Shown here: piece after piece, positions 28,257 to 37,783 of the stretch
Layout: every line of letters begins with the position of its first letter
Numbering within the stretch: the first letter of the stretch is position 1
Source of the DNA: Arenicella xantha
GTDB taxonomy: Bacteria > Pseudomonadota > Gammaproteobacteria > Arenicellales > Arenicellaceae
DNA: 64,000 nucleotides
Reading direction: 5' to 3'
Assembly (NCBI RefSeq): GCF_003315245.1
Contig: NZ_QNRT01000008.1
Location: 43,230-107,229, forward strand
Notes under the pieces: model-generated
What the model was told of the DNA's origin: nothing
Database searches by the model: none
What the model saw: the letters and a program-made list of their open reading frames with translations, nothing else
Translations under genes and position numbers: made by a program

Positions 28257-29228
28257 GTGAAAAAAATCTTACTTAAGCTTGCCCAATTATTGGCTACCTT
28301 TGTGTTGCTAGGCTTGGTGGCGTACCAAGCCGGCCTGTTCTCAGCATCAGGTCAGCAACAGTTTATGCAGTTGTTGAGTGGTGCCAGTATTGGCATTTTG
28401 ATTGTGTCGATTATGCTTGGCGTGCTGGTGAATATGGTGAGCGCATTCAAGTGGTATTTGTTGATCCGATCACGCTCACTCGGAGCCGGCTATTGGCGAG
28501 TGTTTGCTTACTATGTGGTTGGTCAATTCTATAACATGTTCCTTCCCACGAGTGTTGGTGGTGATGTGGTTCGTTCCTATGAGTTGGGGAAATTCTCAGG
28601 TCGGCATGCTGATGCAATGGCCTCGGTTTTCGTTGAGCGCTATACCGGTGTCGTCGTATTGTTGCTGTTTGCGGCGATTGCGGTTGTGGCTCAGATGTCA
28701 CGATTCGGCGTTGACTATGTGCTTATTAGTCTAGGTCTGTTTGGTCTGGGTTTGCTATTTATTGGTTGGTTGGTATTAGATCAACGTGCCTACCGGCTGG
28801 TGCGCGACTGGCTTATTGCTCGATTTCCGTTTAGTAGCAAAGTTTTCGCCAAGCTTGATCAGCTCTTGCTGGCCGTTGACGCCTATCGCACGGAACCTGC
28901 TGCAGTGTGTGTCGCTTTGCTCAACTCCGTACTCTTCTATTTAGTCGCCGTAGTTAATGTGTTGATTACCGCTTGGGTATTTGATGCCGATGTGTCGTTG
29001 TTACACATGTTATTGGCTACCCCCATTATTATGGTGATCATGAACCTACCAATTTCTTTTGGTAATATTGGTTTAATGGAGTTTGCCTACACTAACGTCT
29101 TTATGTTGATGGGCTACAGTGCCGAGTTGGGTTTATCCGTTGCACTATTGATGCGCTTTAAATCTTTCTTCGATGGCGCAATTGGTGGTGTATTGCACCC
29201 ATTATTTGTGACGCAAAAGCACGAATAG
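28257..29228 (+). CDS. LPG-synthase-type flippase-like membrane protein (UPF0104)
   Basis: This 323-residue protein with about eight membrane helices is of the lysylphosphatidylglycerol synthase transmembrane family. 'FYNMFLPTSVGGDVVRSYEL' (about 92-111), 'ERYTGVVVLLLF' and 'LPISFGNIGLMEFAYTNVFM' are diagnostic. There is no synthase domain, so it is probably an envelope lipid or glycan transporter-like protein rather than MprF. The start is GTG. It precedes ugd and heptose genes. Confidence 0.87.
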   Translation: MKKILLKLAQLLATFVLLGLVAYQAGLFSASGQQQFMQLLSGASIGILIVSIMLGVLVNMVSAFKWYLLIRSRSLGAGYWRVFAYYVVGQFYNMFLPTSVGGDVVRSYELGKFSGRHADAMASVFVERYTGVVVLLLFAAIAVVAQMSRFGVDYVLISLGLFGLGLLFIGWLVLDQRAYRLVRDWLIARFPFSSKVFAKLDQLLLAVDAYRTEPAAVCVALLNSVLFYLVAVVNVLITAWVFDADVSLLHMLLATPIIMVIMNLPISFGNIGLMEFAYTNVFMLMGYSAELGLSVALLMRFKSFFDGAIGGVLHPLFVTQKHE

Positions 29229-29306
29229 TCTATCATTGCGATTCGCAATTGAACCGTCTGAACTGAATCGGTTTGATTCGGTTATTTACCCTTTGAACTA
29301 AATAGA

Positions 29307-30635
29307 ATGATGAAATTATCCATTGTAGGCACAGGTTACGTCGGATTGGTTACCGGAACGTGTTTTGCGGACGTTGGCAATCAAGTGTTATGTGTCGACA
29401 ATAATCAAGACAAAATCGACATGCTATTAAGCGGGCAGATTCCGATTTATGAGCCGGGGCTCGAGAGATTGGTGGCGAGTAATGTCGAACAGTCTCGATT
29501 AAAGTTCACGACCGATATTAAACAAGCGGTTGAGCATGCTGAAGTGATATTTATTGCGGTCGGCACACCTCCAGATGAAGACGGTTCGGCCGATTTGTCG
29601 CATGTGTTGGCGGTGGCAAAATCGATTGGTCAAAATTTAACTGAATATCGAGTCGTCGTTACTAAGTCGACGGTCCCCGTTGGCACGGCCGAGAAAGTGC
29701 GTGTGGCCATTCAAGCTGAGCTTGACACGCGTGGCGTCGACCTGGAATTTAGCGTAGCGTCTAACCCTGAGTTCTTGAAAGAGGGCGCGGCGATTGAAGA
29801 TTTTATGAAGCCTGATCGCGTAGTAATTGGTGCGGACGATGAGCGTGCAGTGGGCTTGATGCGCACGCTTTATGCGCCGTTTAATCGCAATCACGAACGC
29901 TTAATTGTGATGGACATTCCATCGGCAGAGCTCACTAAGTATGCTGCGAATGCGATGCTCGCTACCAAAATATCATTTATGAATGAGTTGTCGAACTTAG
30001 CTGAATTGCTAAATGCCGATATTGAACTCGTACGACAAGGAATTGGTTCTGATCCGCGAATTGGTTATCACTTCATTTATCCTGGTTGTGGCTACGGTGG
30101 TTCTTGTTTTCCGAAAGATGTTCAAGCACTGCATCGCACCGCACGACAACACGGTTACGATGCGCGAATTTTGGATGCCGTGGAAGCCGTTAACGAGGAT
30201 CAAAAATCAGTATTGTTGCATAAAATTGATCGTCGATTAGGTGCTGATTTGGCAGGCAAAACCTTCGCCGTTTGGGGGCTCGCTTTTAAACCCAATACTG
30301 ATGACATGCGGGAAGCGCCGAGTCGAGTAATTATTGACGGCTTGTTGGCACGCGGCGCGGCTATTCGGGCGCATGATCCGGTGTCAATCCCAGAGGCTGA
30401 GCATCTATATCAACAAGCTGATCAGGTGACCTTCTATGATGATCCTTACGATGCCACGCAAGGTGCCGATGCGTTAATCATTATTACTGAATGGAAAGCA
30501 TTCCGTAGCCCTGATTTTGATCGGCTTAAGAGTCAATTGACCCAGCCATTAATATTTGATGGGCGCAATATCTATGATCCTGAGGCATTGAAAGGTCTTG
30601 GTTTTAACTATTTTGGCATTGGTCGATCAAACTGA
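29307..30635 (+). CDS. ugd: UDP-glucose 6-dehydrogenase family
   Basis: The 442-residue product has N-terminal Rossmann motif '[20 protein letters not shown]', '[12 protein letters not shown]' and the catalytic region '[14 protein letters not shown]' with the essential Cys (about 260). It converts UDP-glucose to UDP-glucuronate, a precursor for exopolysaccharide or LPS sugars. Two adjacent ATG codons (29307, 29310) are possible starts. Confidence 0.92.
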   Translation: MMKLSIVGTGYVGLVTGTCFADVGNQVLCVDNNQDKIDMLLSGQIPIYEPGLERLVASNVEQSRLKFTTDIKQAVEHAEVIFIAVGTPPDEDGSADLSHVLAVAKSIGQNLTEYRVVVTKSTVPVGTAEKVRVAIQAELDTRGVDLEFSVASNPEFLKEGAAIEDFMKPDRVVIGADDERAVGLMRTLYAPFNRNHERLIVMDIPSAELTKYAANAMLATKISFMNELSNLAELLNADIELVRQGIGSDPRIGYHFIYPGCGYGGSCFPKDVQALHRTARQHGYDARILDAVEAVNEDQKSVLLHKIDRRLGADLAGKTFAVWGLAFKPNTDDMREAPSRVIIDGLLARGAAIRAHDPVSIPEAEHLYQQADQVTFYDDPYDATQGADALIIITEWKAFRSPDFDRLKSQLTQPLIFDGRNIYDPEALKGLGFNYFGIGRSN

Positions 30636-30671
30636 TTCAGGCGTATATAACGAGACTCCTAGATTAAATTT

Positions 30672-31631
30672 ATGGCATCTTTAAAAATTACACCAGACCA
30701 TTTTTTTAAGGTTCGCACCTTGGTTGTAGGCGATGTGATGCTCGACCGATATTGGTTTGGGCGCGTCGACCGGATTTCGCCGGAGGCTCCGGTACCTGTG
30801 CTGGCGGTACAAGATGAACAAGCTCGCGCTGGTGGTGCCGCCAATGTGGCGCATAATTTATTAGCATTGGGGGCTCAGAGCCATCTATTGTCCGTGGTCG
30901 GCGACGACGAGGCTGGGCGTGAAATAAAGCGTATTATCGACGCCTATGGTGCGCGCACTACGTTAAAAATCGACGCATCGATCAGAACCATTGTTAAACT
31001 GCGTATGGTGGCTCAGAATCAGCAGCTACTGCGAGCTGATTTTGAAGAGAAGCCAAGCGAAGAAGTGCTTGCCCAATGTCTAGAGGACTACACCGACGCG
31101 GTTAATGATGCCGATGTGGTAATTTTGTCGGATTATGGCAAAGGCGGCCTAACGCATGTGGCGACCATGATTGCGATTGCTCGTGAGCGCGGCAAGGCTG
31201 TTATTGTGGACCCGAAAGGGTCGGATTATTCACGTTACCGTGGTGCGAGTCTGATTACGCCGAATATGAAAGAATTTGAGGCGGTGGCTGGCGTTGCTAG
31301 TTCTGAGGCTGATTTTATTGAGCGTGCGCACACGCTCCGAAATGAGTTGGATCTTGATCGTTTATTGGTGACACGAAGCGAGCAGGGCATGAGTTTGTTC
31401 GGGCGCGATGGCTCGCATATTCATTCACCGGCAACTGCACTAGAGGTCTATGATGTCAGTGGCGCTGGAGATACGGTTATCTCTTTGATGGCCTTAGCGA
31501 CCGTCTCAGACTTCAATGACGAAGAAACGTTGACACTGGCTAATACAGTGGCCGGTATCGTGGTCGGTAAGCTGGGAACGGCCGTTGCCGAGATCGACGA
31601 AGTAATATCTAAGCTCGAAACGAGCGAATAG
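30672..31631 (+). CDS. D-glycero-beta-D-manno-heptose-7-phosphate kinase (kinase domain only)
   Basis: This 319-residue PfkB/ribokinase-like protein resembles the N-terminal half of HldE: 'VVGDVMLDRYWFGRVDRISP', 'GGAANVAHNLLALGA' and the active-site 'VYDVSGAGDTVISLMAL' (about 255-275) with catalytic Asp. It lacks the cytidylyl/adenylyltransferase half of E. coli HldE (about 477 residues), so it is HldA-like. The transferase must be encoded elsewhere. It is followed by hldD. Confidence 0.9.
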   Translation: MASLKITPDHFFKVRTLVVGDVMLDRYWFGRVDRISPEAPVPVLAVQDEQARAGGAANVAHNLLALGAQSHLLSVVGDDEAGREIKRIIDAYGARTTLKIDASIRTIVKLRMVAQNQQLLRADFEEKPSEEVLAQCLEDYTDAVNDADVVILSDYGKGGLTHVATMIAIARERGKAVIVDPKGSDYSRYRGASLITPNMKEFEAVAGVASSEADFIERAHTLRNELDLDRLLVTRSEQGMSLFGRDGSHIHSPATALEVYDVSGAGDTVISLMALATVSDFNDEETLTLANTVAGIVVGKLGTAVAEIDEVISKLETSE

Positions 31632-31649
31632 AGAACAAGGTGAATTAAC

Positions 31650-32633
31650 ATGATTATCGTAACCGGTGGAGCTGGTTTTATCGGCTCAAATATAGTTAAA
31701 GGGCTGAATCAACGTGGCTTAAACAATATTTTAGTGGTTGATGATTTAAGCGATGGCAACAAGGTTCGTAATGTCGAAAATTGTGATATCGAAGATTATA
31801 TGGACAAAGATGAATTCCTACGTCGAATCAAACAAGGCATGGAATTTGGTGGGCCTAGCGCTATTTATCATCAAGGCGCTTGTTCAGACACTATGGAAAC
31901 TGATGGGCGTTTTATCATGGAGACCAATTATGAGTACTCCAAAGCGTTATATCACTACTGCGGTGAACACAGCATTCCCTTCATTTATGCCTCGTCGGCA
32001 TCAGTCTACGGCGGTGGCGAAGTATTCAAAGAGTCGGTTGAACACGAACAAGCGCTGAATGCCTACGCTTACTCTAAGTTATTGTTTGATCGCTATGTGC
32101 GCAAAAATAGTGGCGTTTCAAAGTCACAAGTCGTGGGACTTCGTTATTTCAATGTGTACGGCAAAGGCGAGGAACATAAGGGGCGCATGGCCTCTGTTGC
32201 CTACCATTTTTTCAATCAGTATCATGAGCAGGGCTATGTGAATTTGTTTGCTGGTCGTGATGGGTATGCGGACGGCGAGCAGCGCCGTGACTTTGTTTGG
32301 GTAAAAGACGTAGTTGATGTGAATTTGCATTTCCTTGAGCATCCCGAAGATGGCGGTATTTTTAATGTCGGTACAGGTCGTGCCCAGAGTTTTAACGATG
32401 TGGCAACAGCGGTATTGAATACACTTGAATCCGCCACTAAAACCACGCAGGACTGGATCGCGGAGAAGAAAATTCGCTATGTGCCATTTCCGCCTGCTTT
32501 GATTGGTAAATACCAAAGTTATACTCAGGCGGATTTGACCAATCTCACGATGTCAGGTGATTACAATCGAAACTTTGCCTCGGTAGAAGAGGGCGTTAAG
32601 CATTACGTAGCAGAGTTGGCTGACGCGAGTTAA
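31650..32633 (+). CDS. hldD: ADP-L-glycero-D-manno-heptose-6-epimerase
   Basis: The 327-residue extended SDR starts with 'MIIVTGGAGFIGSNIVKGLN'. 'IYHQGACSDTMETDGRFIME' and 'YASSASVYGGG', with catalytic 'AYAYSKLLFD', match HldD/RfaD. It produces ADP-L,D-heptose for the LPS inner core. AACAAGGTG precedes the ATG 19 bp after the kinase stop, so both enzymes are probably co-expressed. Confidence 0.95.
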   Translation: MIIVTGGAGFIGSNIVKGLNQRGLNNILVVDDLSDGNKVRNVENCDIEDYMDKDEFLRRIKQGMEFGGPSAIYHQGACSDTMETDGRFIMETNYEYSKALYHYCGEHSIPFIYASSASVYGGGEVFKESVEHEQALNAYAYSKLLFDRYVRKNSGVSKSQVVGLRYFNVYGKGEEHKGRMASVAYHFFNQYHEQGYVNLFAGRDGYADGEQRRDFVWVKDVVDVNLHFLEHPEDGGIFNVGTGRAQSFNDVATAVLNTLESATKTTQDWIAEKKIRYVPFPPALIGKYQSYTQADLTNLTMSGDYNRNFASVEEGVKHYVAELADAS

Positions 32634-32638
32634 GTGCC

Positions 32639-33442
32639 GTGGCTAAAGTCGTTATTTACGACTCTGGGGTAGGTGGTCTTAGTATTTACCAGGCTGTAGT
32701 GCGGGTTTGCCCTCAGCACGATTATGTCTTTTTGAGTGATAATGCGGCATTTCCTTACGGCACAAAACCTGAAGACGCGCTGTTAGCACGAGTGTCGCTA
32801 GTTGTTGCAGCGGCGATTGAGCGGTTGTCGCCGGACTTACTAGTGGTTGCATGTAACACGGCTAGCACGGTTGCCTTGCCTATGTTACGTGCTAATTATT
32901 CGATTCCAATTGTTGGCGTTGTGCCGGCAATTAAGCCAGCAGCACTATCGTCAATATCGAAACAAATTGCTTTGTTAGCGACCCCGGCGACCATTGAACG
33001 CGCTTACACTCAGGCGTTAATCGATGAATTCGCTGCGGACTGTATGGTGGTCAAGATCGGATCCAGTGAGTTAGTAGAGTTGGCTGAAAAAAAGTTACGA
33101 GGCGAGGTAATTGATAATGCGGCGCTAACTAAAATACTGACGCCGGTGCTAAACAATAAAGATATTGATACGCTGGTATTAGCCTGCACGCATTTTCCGT
33201 TGTTGGCAACTGAAATAGAAGCGGTGTTCGTCGCTCACGATCGAGCAGTTAAACTGGTCGATAGTGGACCCGGTATAGCGCGGCGGGTTGCTGATTTGGC
33301 GCCAGTTTATTCAGGCGCAAAGCTTGGTCAGCGAGGTTGCTCTACCGCGATGTTTACTCGTTCGCTTAATGCACCACAGTTACAAACTAATTTAGCTGAC
33401 TTGGGTTTTTCGAACTTTGCTGTATTGGATATTCCCGGTTAG
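32639..33442 (+). CDS. murI: Glutamate racemase
   Basis: The 267-residue product has both catalytic cysteines: 'VVACNTASTVALP' (about 73-85) and 'VLACTHFPLLATE' (about 180-192). The N-terminal 'YDSGVGGLSIYQAV' holds the active-site Asp-Ser. It makes D-glutamate for peptidoglycan. It starts with GTG 5 bp after hldD, so expression is probably coupled. Confidence 0.95.
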   Translation: MAKVVIYDSGVGGLSIYQAVVRVCPQHDYVFLSDNAAFPYGTKPEDALLARVSLVVAAAIERLSPDLLVVACNTASTVALPMLRANYSIPIVGVVPAIKPAALSSISKQIALLATPATIERAYTQALIDEFAADCMVVKIGSSELVELAEKKLRGEVIDNAALTKILTPVLNNKDIDTLVLACTHFPLLATEIEAVFVAHDRAVKLVDSGPGIARRVADLAPVYSGAKLGQRGCSTAMFTRSLNAPQLQTNLADLGFSNFAVLDIPG

Positions 33443-33491
33443 GGGTTTTCCAAACAAATTTATTTTACGAAGTTATAAAGAGAATTATTGA

Positions 33492-33941
33492 ATGTCTAAT
33501 GCAAGTTACTCATTGCTCCTTAAACAAGTTGAAGCTTTGATCGAGAGCGAGTCAGACTATATTGCTAATACCGCTAACATTTCGTCATTGATTTACCACG
33601 GTATGGAGCGCGTTAATTGGGTTGGATTCTATTTTTTACGTGATGATGAACTAGTTTTAGGGCCGTTCAACGGTCAGCCTGCATGCACTCGGATACCGGT
33701 TGGTAAAGGTGTCTGCGGCACGGCGTTTGCCAGCAATAAGTCAATGTTAGTCAAGGATGTGCATGAGTTCCCTGGTCATATTGCTTGCGATGCCGCGAGT
33801 GAATCTGAGGTGGTTGTGCCCTTTAAAACTGCAACAGTGTCCGGTGTGTTTGACATCGATAGCCCTGAAAGAGCGCGGTTTACGGCAAGTGAAAAAGAGT
33901 TTTTTGAAGCCGTTGTGGCGCTTTTGCTAAAAAAACTCTAG
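33492..33941 (+). CDS. msrC: Free methionine-(R)-sulfoxide reductase (GAF domain)
   Basis: A single 149-residue GAF domain. Cysteines in 'QPACTRIPVGKGVCGTAF' and 'HIACDAASESEVVVPF' match the catalytic set of fRMsr (yeast/E. coli YebR type). It reduces free methionine-(R)-sulfoxide using thioredoxin. AAAGAG lies upstream of the ATG. Confidence 0.92.
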   Translation: MSNASYSLLLKQVEALIESESDYIANTANISSLIYHGMERVNWVGFYFLRDDELVLGPFNGQPACTRIPVGKGVCGTAFASNKSMLVKDVHEFPGHIACDAASESEVVVPFKTATVSGVFDIDSPERARFTASEKEFFEAVVALLLKKL

Positions 33942-34177
33942 TTTGTAAAACGGCCTCGTTTATTGCCTAAATAGACGTCATTGGTGTCAACTTCAGTATT
34001 TTATCTGGTTGTGAGCTAAGGGAGTCGTTGTCGATAAAGCATTGCTGGTTGTCGGCTGAAGCCCATGACGCTGAATATGACTGAATAGTTAACTTATTCT
34101 TGTCAACACATCGTCGATATCATGATTAGTCTATACTAAACCTAGGATTGTTACCGGGAAAGGGGTTTGGAGGGGCT

Positions 34178-34435
34178 ATGTCGATCAAAGTTCGACTCAA
34201 AGATATCCGGTTGAATCAATTGGATAACGAATGTTTAAGACTGGTTAACCGGTTCACCTTAGCGGCACGTTCGCATGACGGTACTGTTTTGCGCGTTCAA
34301 GAAAAGGATATATTAATGCAAATTTCAGCCTATGCCCGCGCAACAAAGGATCCGACAATTCGAGATATTTATTCTCAACTCAAGCAAGAGATACTACGGT
34401 GTATGTATGCCGATATGCGTAAAAAAGGTGGTTAG
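34178..34435 (+). CDS. Small protein of unknown function
   Basis: The 85-residue product starts at ATG 34178, just after GGAGGGG (34169-34175). A longer TTG start would swallow that ribosome-binding site. It is basic and helical, without membrane segments. 'RLKDIRLNQLDNECLRLVNR' and 'RDIYSQLKQEILRCMYADMR' are amphipathic helices. I do not recognise it. The strong ribosome-binding site argues that it is real. Confidence 0.6.
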   Translation: MSIKVRLKDIRLNQLDNECLRLVNRFTLAARSHDGTVLRVQEKDILMQISAYARATKDPTIRDIYSQLKQEILRCMYADMRKKGG

Positions 34436-34480
34436 CCGCCCGCCGTGCATGATCTTACGTCAATCGAGCCTAGTGAGATG

Positions 34481-35632
34481 CTATTTACGATAAGCGCGCC
34501 AAAACAATAGGCTTATCACTAACAATAGCGTTATATATGCGAGTACAAAGCCTAAATCATCCAGGACTTTTGCGGCGCTGTTTCGCAACAGTGCGAAGCC
34601 GGTTGCGCGTTGCAGTTTCACCGATACCATTTGGCGCGGAATCAATTGCCGATTTTGTTTAAGCTGTTGCTTTGAGAGAATGGTGGACTCTAGCAGTTGC
34701 CATTTAGCGTTGCTGTCGCCTGGAAGGTCCAGTCTAATTCTTTCGAGTAGGCTTCTGGCTGGTTGTTCTTCACTCAAAAAGGGTAAGGGAATAACAAACG
34801 CAAGGTTGGATTTTCCGTCATGCGGTAGGCGTTGTCGAATGCTCGCCGATTCGGTAAATCCATGAGCTTCGGTGGCGTAAAACAGCTGGAAGTCCATTAA
34901 AGACGGCTCACCTGAAACGGCTTTGAGTCGAACTAATACGCCGCCTAAATTCGAGGTCGTTAAGTCCAAGTAAGGTGACACGAGGTACGGGTCTGTGCCT
35001 GTTGCTTCGAGATAAGCTGCATGCTTTTCCAAATCATGAACACTCCAATCATCAAGCGAAATCCCAACACCGTCGACATTTACCTCGCTACTGCCGTTTA
35101 GGGTTCGATATGCTGCGACCTTGAGCAAGCCGGCTGGTGCTTCGGCTACGAATTTTGGGTGTGACAACATGCTAATGCTGCAACCCAAGCAACCGTCGAT
35201 ATCTAAGCGGATCAAGTTCAAGTCCGCCGGTTCCATGGGTTTTGGCAGTTTAATCAAAAAGGCACGGTTGTTACTGCTAACAATGTCTTTATCAACGTCA
35301 AACTGTATTTTGTAAAGTGGGTCGAAAAGCGTCAAAGACGAAGTGTTGGTAGGCTGCGCTAACGGCTTGAAAAATAATTCCATTCGAAGTTGTTGCCGAT
35401 CTGCGGCTATGTCCGAAATTTGCAGATTCAGCAGCAGGTGCGTTAGCCTGCGCGCATCGCTATAGGGCGACGTAATTATGAAGGGGTCATTGCCATTGAC
35501 CAGCAGGCTAGAGCCTTGCTCGGCTAAATCGTGCAGCGTCAGCTGTGGCTTGGAGAGCGCGAACGCATCTAATGTTGTTAAGCAACTCAACAACGCAAAA
35601 CACATTAGTCCTAGGTTTGTTTTGAAGTTCAC
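34481..35632 (-). CDS. Secreted, C-terminally anchored protein with two internal repeats
   Basis: The 383-residue product has a signal peptide (about 1-25, ending 'DAFAL'), a periplasmic region and one C-terminal membrane helix (about 358-378) with short basic tail. Two copies of a related unit are visible: 'GNDPFIITSPYSDARRLTHL' and 'TGTDPYLVSPYLDLTTSNLG', each followed by a beta-rich 'FFKP'/'LFYAT' stretch. GTG start, 4 bp after the GT-C-like gene. It is last in the surface-glycan set; function unknown. Confidence 0.75.
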   Translation of the reverse strand: MNFKTNLGLMCFALLSCLTTLDAFALSKPQLTLHDLAEQGSSLLVNGNDPFIITSPYSDARRLTHLLLNLQISDIAADRQQLRMELFFKPLAQPTNTSSLTLFDPLYKIQFDVDKDIVSSNNRAFLIKLPKPMEPADLNLIRLDIDGCLGCSISMLSHPKFVAEAPAGLLKVAAYRTLNGSSEVNVDGVGISLDDWSVHDLEKHAAYLEATGTDPYLVSPYLDLTTSNLGGVLVRLKAVSGEPSLMDFQLFYATEAHGFTESASIRQRLPHDGKSNLAFVIPLPFLSEEQPARSLLERIRLDLPGDSNAKWQLLESTILSKQQLKQNRQLIPRQMVSVKLQRATGFALLRNSAAKVLDDLGFVLAYITLLLVISLLFWRAYRK

Positions 35633-35636
35633 CTAT

Positions 35637-36917
35637 TCATTGCTCCAGCTTATGATTGGCGCGTAACACTCGATACGTGAAGAACCCCATTACAACAAAG
35701 AATAGCGCCCGCATAATCTGAATAGCTTGGTGTAAGTCAACACCAGTCGGGGCGATATGCAGGTTGTACCAAGCGGGGAAGAATCCACGCCCGATAAAGT
35801 CACTAGATAATGGTGCAGCCAGAAACAGGGTGAACACGCCGTTGTCGGTCTTTAATAACCACAACACGACCCACGCAGCGCTAAATACGATAAACGGTAA
35901 GACAACCTTCTTACCATACTGAATGCTCAAGATTGGAAAAATAGTCAACCAAGCGGCATAGTGAATACTGTGGACGTTGAAGCCAAAGTAGATAAATAGT
36001 GCCACGGCGCAACAGCTAACGTATCGCTCAGCGTGCGACCGATGGCCGGATTCCCAAGCGTAGATTGCCAAGCTTGCAAGTCCAATGATTACTGGATAAA
36101 ACCAGTAATAGCCGAGTGACAATAGTTTATTGAATGCATCGTTGCCGTGGTCAGCTGTGGTGTCGACAAACAGACTAAGGTCACCTCCGAGCTTAGGGAA
36201 TAGCCAGCTCGGGCATAAAAACAGTAAGCCAATAATGCTGGCGGCGATGCTCACTACTAGGGCATTCCGTAAAGCTGGATCTTTAAAGTCGATTAGCGCT
36301 AGTAGAAAGAAAGGCGCAAACAAAAGATTGATTTCACGACAATGCAATGAGATCGCGAAGAGTATGGTCGCCGCTAACAAGCGATGTTGCTTCAGTTGTA
36401 AGGCACTGGCCGCTAAGAAAAACAGGCTGATTACTTCAAAGCGACCGAAAATATACGTAGCAAATAAGGTGACGGGGTTAAACAGCCAGATCAATAGGGC
36501 TATACGTTTATGAATCGGGTCGTCGATAAATCGCCAAATTACGGCCGCCGTAGCAATATCAAAGATCAAGTAGGGCAGCTTAAACAGCAATAGGTATCGA
36601 AAAATATGCGGATCGTTCAGAAAGAAACTGTAATCGCTAAGGCTGGCCACTGAGCGAGTTGGGTCGGGTAGGGAAAATATTGCTTGGTCGATTGTAATAA
36701 AGGCCTGAGATAACCACGCAAAAAACAACTCGATAAAAAATATCACACTACGATGCGCATTATCAAAATAGAGACCTTGCTCTAGCACATAATAGACACG
36801 GCGATATTCGGAAAATAGATCGACATGCGCGAAGAACGGCATTAGCAATAGGCGCAGCAACACTGCGACGCCGAGCGCTAGAATAAAAAATTGCCGATTA
36901 TTGAGTGGGCGTGTCAC
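35637..36917 (-). CDS. Polytopic membrane protein, GT-C/GT87-like
   Basis: About 426 residues with some ten hydrophobic segments; an early luminal loop 'AHVDLFSEYRRVYYVLEQG' has the acidic residues typical of lipid-linked-sugar glycosyltransferases (GT-C fold). 'VTLFATYIFGRFEVISLFFL' and 'HCREINLLFAPFFLLALI' follow. I use GTG 36917, directly after the upstream stop; TTG 36944 is the longest alternative and would overlap. The substrate is unknown, but a periplasmic sugar transfer in the neighbouring glycan pathway is likely (inference). Confidence 0.65.
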   Translation of the reverse strand: MTRPLNNRQFFILALGVAVLLRLLLMPFFAHVDLFSEYRRVYYVLEQGLYFDNAHRSVIFFIELFFAWLSQAFITIDQAIFSLPDPTRSVASLSDYSFFLNDPHIFRYLLLFKLPYLIFDIATAAVIWRFIDDPIHKRIALLIWLFNPVTLFATYIFGRFEVISLFFLAASALQLKQHRLLAATILFAISLHCREINLLFAPFFLLALIDFKDPALRNALVVSIAASIIGLLFLCPSWLFPKLGGDLSLFVDTTADHGNDAFNKLLSLGYYWFYPVIIGLASLAIYAWESGHRSHAERYVSCCAVALFIYFGFNVHSIHYAAWLTIFPILSIQYGKKVVLPFIVFSAAWVVLWLLKTDNGVFTLFLAAPLSSDFIGRGFFPAWYNLHIAPTGVDLHQAIQIMRALFFVVMGFFTYRVLRANHKLEQ

Positions 36918-36919
36918 GC

Positions 36920-37771
36920 TTAGCCGAAGGTGCGTTGAATCCAATTTTTTGGTTCGAACGGATAACCAACTGGTTGTGCGGGGCGTTGCATGTAGCCACC
37001 GTGTTCGCCTACTTTGGGCGGAGATTGGTCAGGAAAATCTTCGTTAGTAAAATAATGCGTTACCAGTGATTTTCGAGTTTTGCTTTTATCGGTGATCTCG
37101 CTGCCACCATGGAATAATTGCGAGTGCCATATCAGCACGTCACCGCGTTCGGCTAATAAGGTTTCGGCTTGCAATCCACGCTTTTCGATTTCATCGTAAA
37201 TGTATTCCCGAAATGCTGGTAGCTCGTCTTCTACCACAATAGTTGAGCCACTAGAGAATTGATAAGGCGGAATTTTATGGCTGCCGGGGTAGTAGCTCAG
37301 TGGGCCGTTATATTGTGTGCTATCTTCGAGAGCGATCCATGATGCGACCATTTTGTTGGGCGTTGGAGACGGCATATAGAACGTGTCAAAATGATAGTCT
37401 TGCTGCGAGCCGAATTCAAAATTGAGTGTATTGCACACCATCGGTGTGCCGGCTAGAAGGCCCTTAAGTAAAGGTGCGAGTTCATCACCGACGATCAGTT
37501 TACGAATCTCTGGTTGACTAAGAAAAAGGTCGTTTAACTTGTATGGAGCAAATCGTGCGCTCTTTGGTGCATCAGCAAAATACACCCGTTTTTCATTCGC
37601 GGTTTCGACGAAAATATCGATAACATATTCTGCGCCCAGTTTGCGTCGACCGCGCCAAAGGCTATCAATTAAGCTGTTGATTTGGTCAATCCTAGAGTCT
37701 GAATAGAACCCTTTTAGCAGCAGAAAGCCTTGCTCGTCCCATTCGCGACGTTGTTGATCTGTGAGTGTCAT
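36920..37771 (-). CDS. Phytanoyl-CoA dioxygenase-family protein
   Basis: The 283-residue product has the Fe(II)/2-oxoglutarate double-stranded beta-helix with 'QQDYHFDTFYMPSPTPNK' (His-x-Asp, about 128-145) and distal 'WHSQLFHGGSEITDKSKTRK' (His then Arg, about 218-237). These are the metal and 2-oxoglutarate ligands. The family hydroxylates lipids or small molecules. Sitting between a giant glycosyltransferase and a GT-C-like gene, it may modify a sugar or lipid of the glycan (inference). Confidence 0.85.
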   Translation of the reverse strand: MTLTDQQRREWDEQGFLLLKGFYSDSRIDQINSLIDSLWRGRRKLGAEYVIDIFVETANEKRVYFADAPKSARFAPYKLNDLFLSQPEIRKLIVGDELAPLLKGLLAGTPMVCNTLNFEFGSQQDYHFDTFYMPSPTPNKMVASWIALEDSTQYNGPLSYYPGSHKIPPYQFSSGSTIVVEDELPAFREYIYDEIEKRGLQAETLLAERGDVLIWHSQLFHGGSEITDKSKTRKSLVTHYFTNEDFPDQSPPKVGEHGGYMQRPAQPVGYPFEPKNWIQRTFG

Positions 37772-37783
37772 AATTGGCTGTAA

